Shown here piece after piece: positions 61,156 through 64,000 of a DNA stretch of 64,000 nucleotides (positions are counted from its first letter, which is position 1; each line of letters opens with the position of its first letter). The notes under the pieces were generated by a model that was not told the DNA's origin, searched no databases, and saw only the letters and a list, made by a program, of their open reading frames with translations. The DNA is taken from positions 390,566 to 454,565 of the forward strand of contig NZ_JAALAA010000001.1 of NCBI RefSeq assembly GCF_011045035.1, written 5' to 3'. This DNA comes from Nocardioides turkmenicus (lineage in GTDB: Bacteria > Actinomycetota > Actinomycetes > Propionibacteriales > Nocardioidaceae). The translations under genes were made by a program, and so were the position numbers.

Positions 61156-61506
61156 ATGACCGGCCTCCAGGCTCGCCTCCGAGCCGATCTCCTCACCGCC
61201 CGCAAGGCCCGCGACACCACGGCGACCGCCGTGCTGCGCTCGACCCTGGCCGCCGTCGCCAACGCAGAGGCGCTCCCGGTGGCCGAGTCGGCACTCACCG
61301 CCGACGGCCCGATCGCCGGCGCGGCGATCGGCCTCGGGGCGACCGAGGCTCCGAGGCGGGAGCTGACCGACGACGACGTCCGCGCCATCGTCTCCGCCGA
61401 GCAGAGCGAGCGGCTGGCCGCCGCGACGGACCTGGAGGCCCACGGCGCGGGTGAAAAAGCAGAGCAGCTCCGCGCCGAGGCGGAGCTGCTCGCTGTCTAT
61501 CTCTAG
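61156..61506 (+). CDS. GatB/YqeY-like domain protein
   Basis: A 116-residue protein with the YqeY pattern: GLQARLRADLLTARKARDTTATAVLRSTLAAVANAE and RRELTDDDVRAIVSAEQSERLAAATDLEAHGAGEKAEQLRAEAELLAVYL. It is somewhat shorter than the usual ~150 residues. YqeY domains resemble part of GatB; the role is unknown. TAGGGT (61143-61148) lies 7 nt before the ATG (leaderless). It converges on the RpiR gene. Confidence 0.85.
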   Translation: MTGLQARLRADLLTARKARDTTATAVLRSTLAAVANAEALPVAESALTADGPIAGAAIGLGATEAPRRELTDDDVRAIVSAEQSERLAAATDLEAHGAGEKAEQLRAEAELLAVYL

Positions 61507-61509
61507 GAC

Positions 61510-62361
61510 TCAGCCCTGGGGGTCGAGCTCGCCGCCGACGACCTCCAGCACGCGGGCGCGTACGTTGGCCGCGGCCTCCGGGTCACGGGCCGCCACAGCG
61601 GCGACGAGCGCGTTACCGAGGATGAGCTGCGGGATCCGGATGATCGAGTCGAGCTCCTGACGGAACCCGGCACGGCCACCCTGCGGGGTGACCAGCTCGA
61701 CCTCGGCGAGCTTGGTCAGCTGGGTGCCGGTGAACGAGGTCAGCGCGATCACGGCCGCTCCCCCGGCGACGGCGGCCTGGGCGACCTGGATCGTCGGCGC
61801 GGTGGCCCCGGTGCCGCTGACGACGACGCAGACGTCGCCTGGCTGGAGCAGACGGGCCCGGATGAGCTGATCGAGGTGATCGCCCGGGGCGACGGTGCTG
61901 AGCCCCTGGGAGGCCAGCCTCATCGCGATGTCCTTGGCGACCGGCGAGGAGACGCCCGTGCCGGCGACGAGGATCTGGCGCGCCTCGGCGAGCAGCTCCA
62001 CGGCCCGGCTGACCTGCTCCTCGGAGAGGAGGCCGACCATGTCGGAGGCGGAGTCGGCGATGTCGGCGAAGAAGGAGCGCACCACCGTCAGCGGGCTGCC
62101 TCCCTCGGTCGTCTCGGTCTTGGCCGAGCCCAGATCGCGCGCCAGCAGCACCTTGAGGTGCGGGAAACCGCGGAACCCGAGTCTCTGCGCGGCTCTGACC
62201 ACGGTCGCGGTCGAGACGGATGCCTCGGCGGCGATCTCGGCGGTGGTCGCCTCGATAGCCCACTCCGAGCGAGTCAGCACCACTTCTGCGACCGCGCGCT
62301 CGGACGGGTTGAGCCGCGGCATCGCGGCCCGGATGGCTGGAAGAACCGGCGCACTCGTCAT
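61510..62361 (-). CDS. RpiR family transcriptional regulator (HTH + SIS)
   Basis: A 283-residue regulator. The N-terminal RpiR HTH (about 10-80) has LNPSERAVAEVVLTRSEWAIE and STATVVRAAQRLGFRGFPHLKVLL. The SIS sugar-phosphate domain (about 115-250) has ILVAGTGVSSPVAKDIAMRL and DVCVVVSGTGATAPTIQVAQAA. It is coupled to the permease genes (ATGA overlap) and probably senses a phosphosugar-like or related ligand to control them. Confidence 0.87.
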   Translation of the reverse strand: MTSAPVLPAIRAAMPRLNPSERAVAEVVLTRSEWAIEATTAEIAAEASVSTATVVRAAQRLGFRGFPHLKVLLARDLGSAKTETTEGGSPLTVVRSFFADIADSASDMVGLLSEEQVSRAVELLAEARQILVAGTGVSSPVAKDIAMRLASQGLSTVAPGDHLDQLIRARLLQPGDVCVVVSGTGATAPTIQVAQAAVAGGAAVIALTSFTGTQLTKLAEVELVTPQGGRAGFRQELDSIIRIPQLILGNALVAAVAARDPEAAANVRARVLEVVGGELDPQG

Positions 62362-63233
62362 GCCGCCACCACGGTGGCTTCGGCGCCGTGCAGGATCCGG
62401 TGACGCAGCGCTGCGGACAGCTGGTCTACCAGGATCGTCACGATGATGATCACAGCTAGCATGATTCCACCCCATTCCCACTCCCGGCCCCGAAGGACAC
62501 GGTTTAGTAACGCACCAATTCCACCGGCGCTCACGACGCCGAGGATCGCGCTTGCCCTGATGTTCACCTCGAAGCGGTAGAGCCAGAACGCCACCGTCTC
62601 CGGAAGCATCTGCGGGATCACCGCCGTCCGGACCCGCTGCCACCACGACGCACCCGCGGCGGCGACCGCCTCGACCGGGCGCGGATCGACCGCCTCGATG
62701 TTCTCCAGCGTGAGCTTGCCGAGCGAACCGATCGAATGGATGCCGATCGCCATCGCCCCCGCCATCGGGTTGAGCCCGAACAGCGGCAGCATCACGATCA
62801 CCGCGAGCAGGATCTCCGGGACCGCGCGGATGGCGTTGAAGAAGAGTCGCACCGGGACCCGTAGGACCAACGGCGACGTGTTGGAGGCGGCCAGGAAAGC
62901 CAGCGGGAAGGAGAACAGCGCTCCGACGCAGGTGCCGATCCAGGCGAGCGCCACCGACTCCCCCATCAGCCGCAGCGACTGCAGCCACCAGTCGCCGTAG
63001 GTGAGCGCGGGATCGGCCTGGCCCTCGGGATGCGCTCCCGGCCAGGTGAGCACGCCGTCGAGCATCCGGCCGGCGTACTGCACGATCTCCCGGGGGAACT
63101 GCGGCAGCCGCTCCCACCTGGCGTCGTCCAGCGACCATCCGGCGACCAGCACGATGCCGATCAGTGCCAGGCCCGCCAGGGTGTAGGGCCACTTCGGCGG
63201 CGGCTTCGGCCGCGTCGGAGTCTCCGCGCTCAC
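62358..63233 (-). CDS. phnE: PhnE-type ABC transporter permease
   Basis: A 291-residue permease of the phosphonate (PhnE) group with about six helices. The EAA-like loop is AIGIHSIGSLGKLTLENIEAVDPRPVEAVAAAGASWWQRV. GTG at 63233 overlaps the preceding permease stop (GTGA). A second PhnE-like permease lies directly upstream, so the transporter probably works as a heterodimer. The substrate could be phosphonate, phosphite or phosphate ester; the ATPase and binding protein are outside the window. Confidence 0.87.
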   Translation of the reverse strand: MSAETPTRPKPPPKWPYTLAGLALIGIVLVAGWSLDDARWERLPQFPREIVQYAGRMLDGVLTWPGAHPEGQADPALTYGDWWLQSLRLMGESVALAWIGTCVGALFSFPLAFLAASNTSPLVLRVPVRLFFNAIRAVPEILLAVIVMLPLFGLNPMAGAMAIGIHSIGSLGKLTLENIEAVDPRPVEAVAAAGASWWQRVRTAVIPQMLPETVAFWLYRFEVNIRASAILGVVSAGGIGALLNRVLRGREWEWGGIMLAVIIIVTILVDQLSAALRHRILHGAEATVVAA

Positions 63234-64000
63234 ACCAGCCTCCGCCGCAGGGCCTGCGAGAACAGGTCGATCGCGATGACGACCACGAAGATGACGATCA
63301 CGACCGCCGCGAGCCGCGGATAGTCGGCCCGGTTGAAGTAGAGCATGATCAGCTGCCCGACGCCGCCCGCCCCGACCGCACCCAGCACCACGGAGGCGCG
63401 GATGTTGAGCTCGAGGACATAGAGGACGTACGAGGCGTAGTTGGGCAGGATCTGCGGCACGATCGCCGCTCGGGCACGCTGCCAGCGGGTCGCCCCGGCG
63501 GCGTCGAGCGCCTCCAGCGGCCCTGGGTCGACGGCGTCGATGCTCTCCGCGGTCAGCTTGGCGACGATGCCGACGTTGAACACGGTCAGCGCCAGGATCC
63601 CGGGTAGCGGGCCGGTGACGACGGCGACGAAGACCAGCGCGTAGGCCATGTCGGGCAGCGAGCGGATCACCGACATCACCGGCTTGGTGACCAGGTAGAC
63701 CGCGGTCGGCGCGCTGACCTTGGAGCCCAGCAGCGCCACGCCGAGGGCGATCAGCGAGCCGACGAAGGTCGCGATCACCGCGATGGCGGCCGTCTCCATG
63801 AGGGCGGTCCACAGCCGCGAGGACGGGTCGGTGATCTCCGACCACTCCGGGTGCACGACCTCCCCGAGGATCATGGTCAGCATCGGCCACTGCTCGACGA
63901 CCGGCGCGAGCGAGAAGTCGATCGCCCAGCCCGCCACCACCGTGGCCGCCACCGCCCCCAGCACGCCGCCGACGAGCAGTGGGCTCGGCGGCGTGCTGGG
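63230..64000 (-). CDS. phnE: PhnE-type ABC transporter permease (5' end outside window)
   Basis: At least 256 residues; the N-terminus lies beyond the window, since the frame stays open to 64000. EAA-like loop: TVFNVGIVAKLTAESIDAVDPGPLEALDAAGATRWQRARAAIVPQIL. It differs from the following PhnE gene but has the same domain layout. The first part contains a 14-bp perfect inverted repeat (63957-63970 and 63987-64000). Confidence 0.85.
   Translation of the reverse strand, partial: PSTPPSPLLVGGVLGAVAATVVAGWAIDFSLAPVVEQWPMLTMILGEVVHPEWSEITDPSSRLWTALMETAAIAVIATFVGSLIALGVALLGSKVSAPTAVYLVTKPVMSVIRSLPDMAYALVFVAVVTGPLPGILALTVFNVGIVAKLTAESIDAVDPGPLEALDAAGATRWQRARAAIVPQILPNYASYVLYVLELNIRASVVLGAVGAGGVGQLIMLYFNRADYPRLAAVVIVIFVVVIAIDLFSQALRRRLV

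Overview
This is a 64 kb stretch of a high-GC chromosome with short intergenic gaps, many GTG starts and many 4-base stop/start overlaps. The gene order suggests an actinobacterium, probably a Nocardioides-like member of the Nocardioidaceae (inference; no rRNA gene is present). The backbone follows, as far as I can recall it, the Mycobacterium tuberculosis segment Rv2163c-Rv2196: pbpB, ftsL-like, rsmH, mraZ, DUF3040, metF-like, idsA2, Rv2175c, pknL, aroG, plsC, ArsA-like, SRPBCC, fadD15, NlpC/P60, DEDDh/GIY-YIG nuclease, trpD, ctaE, qcrCAB. I see no tRNA, rRNA, CRISPR array or insertion sequence.

Layout. 1-1.0 kb: an MFS exporter cut by the window edge and its MarR repressor, whose 32-bp operator covers the start codon. 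1.0-5.2 kb: the start of the division/cell-wall cluster (mraZ-rsmH-ftsL-ftsI, minus strand), with MraZ-type repeats in front of mraZ and a very long structured leader in front of rsmH. 5.3-10.3 kb: MoxR, DUF58 and transglutaminase (TgpA) genes, then DUF3040. 10.4-13.2 kb: Pol IV (dinB), a methyltransferase and a HEPN protein, all on the minus strand behind a perfect LexA-type SOS box; a 23-bp hairpin buries the dinB start. 13.2-17.9 kb: membrane proteins, an FAD oxidoreductase, MTHFR and a polyprenyl diphosphate synthase. 17.9-21.7 kb: sigK/rskA divergent from a membrane molybdopterin oxidoreductase, with matching ECF-type promoters facing both ways, then a barnase-like lipoprotein RNase and its barstar. 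21.7-28.3 kb: Rv2175c-like regulator, a four-PASTA Ser/Thr kinase, endonuclease IV, a zinc-ribbon tail-anchored protein, GNAT and DAHP synthase.

28.4-37.4 kb looks most accessory: amino-acid permease, DUF1028, glycerol kinase, metallophosphoesterase, a frameshifted lumazine-binding-like gene, an HNH (DUF222) protein, a cluster of palindromic repeats and a secreted GH10 xylanase with an operator over its -10 box. 37.4-41.4 kb: a tightly overlapped minus-strand string (plsC, flavin-reductase-like, arylamine N-acetyltransferase, GNAT, coiled coil) in which one gene appears to start at CTG. 41.4-47.4 kb: two ROK sugar kinases, DUF5304-like, ArsA-like ATPase, SRPBCC and a long-chain acyl-CoA synthetase. 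47.4-51.4 kb: two membrane metalloproteases and an NlpC/P60 endopeptidase behind a recognisable cyclic-di-AMP (ydaO) riboswitch. 51.5-56.4 kb: NYN protein, DEDDh/GIY-YIG nuclease, Lrp-type domain, trpD and a receiver-like protein. 56.5-60.9 kb: ctaE-qcrC-qcrA-qcrB of the bcc-aa3 respiratory supercomplex. 61-64 kb: YqeY-like protein, RpiR regulator and two PhnE-type permeases, the last cut by the window edge.

The main regulatory themes are leaderless genes (a TAnnnT box 6-8 nt before the start codon in about ten genes), translational coupling by ATGA/GTGA overlaps, and several families of intergenic palindromes. The candidates I would look at first for undescribed biology are the SOS-box HEPN-methyltransferase-dinB cassette with its start-codon hairpin, the divergent SigK promoters, the lipoprotein barnase/barstar pair, and the CTG-started gene.
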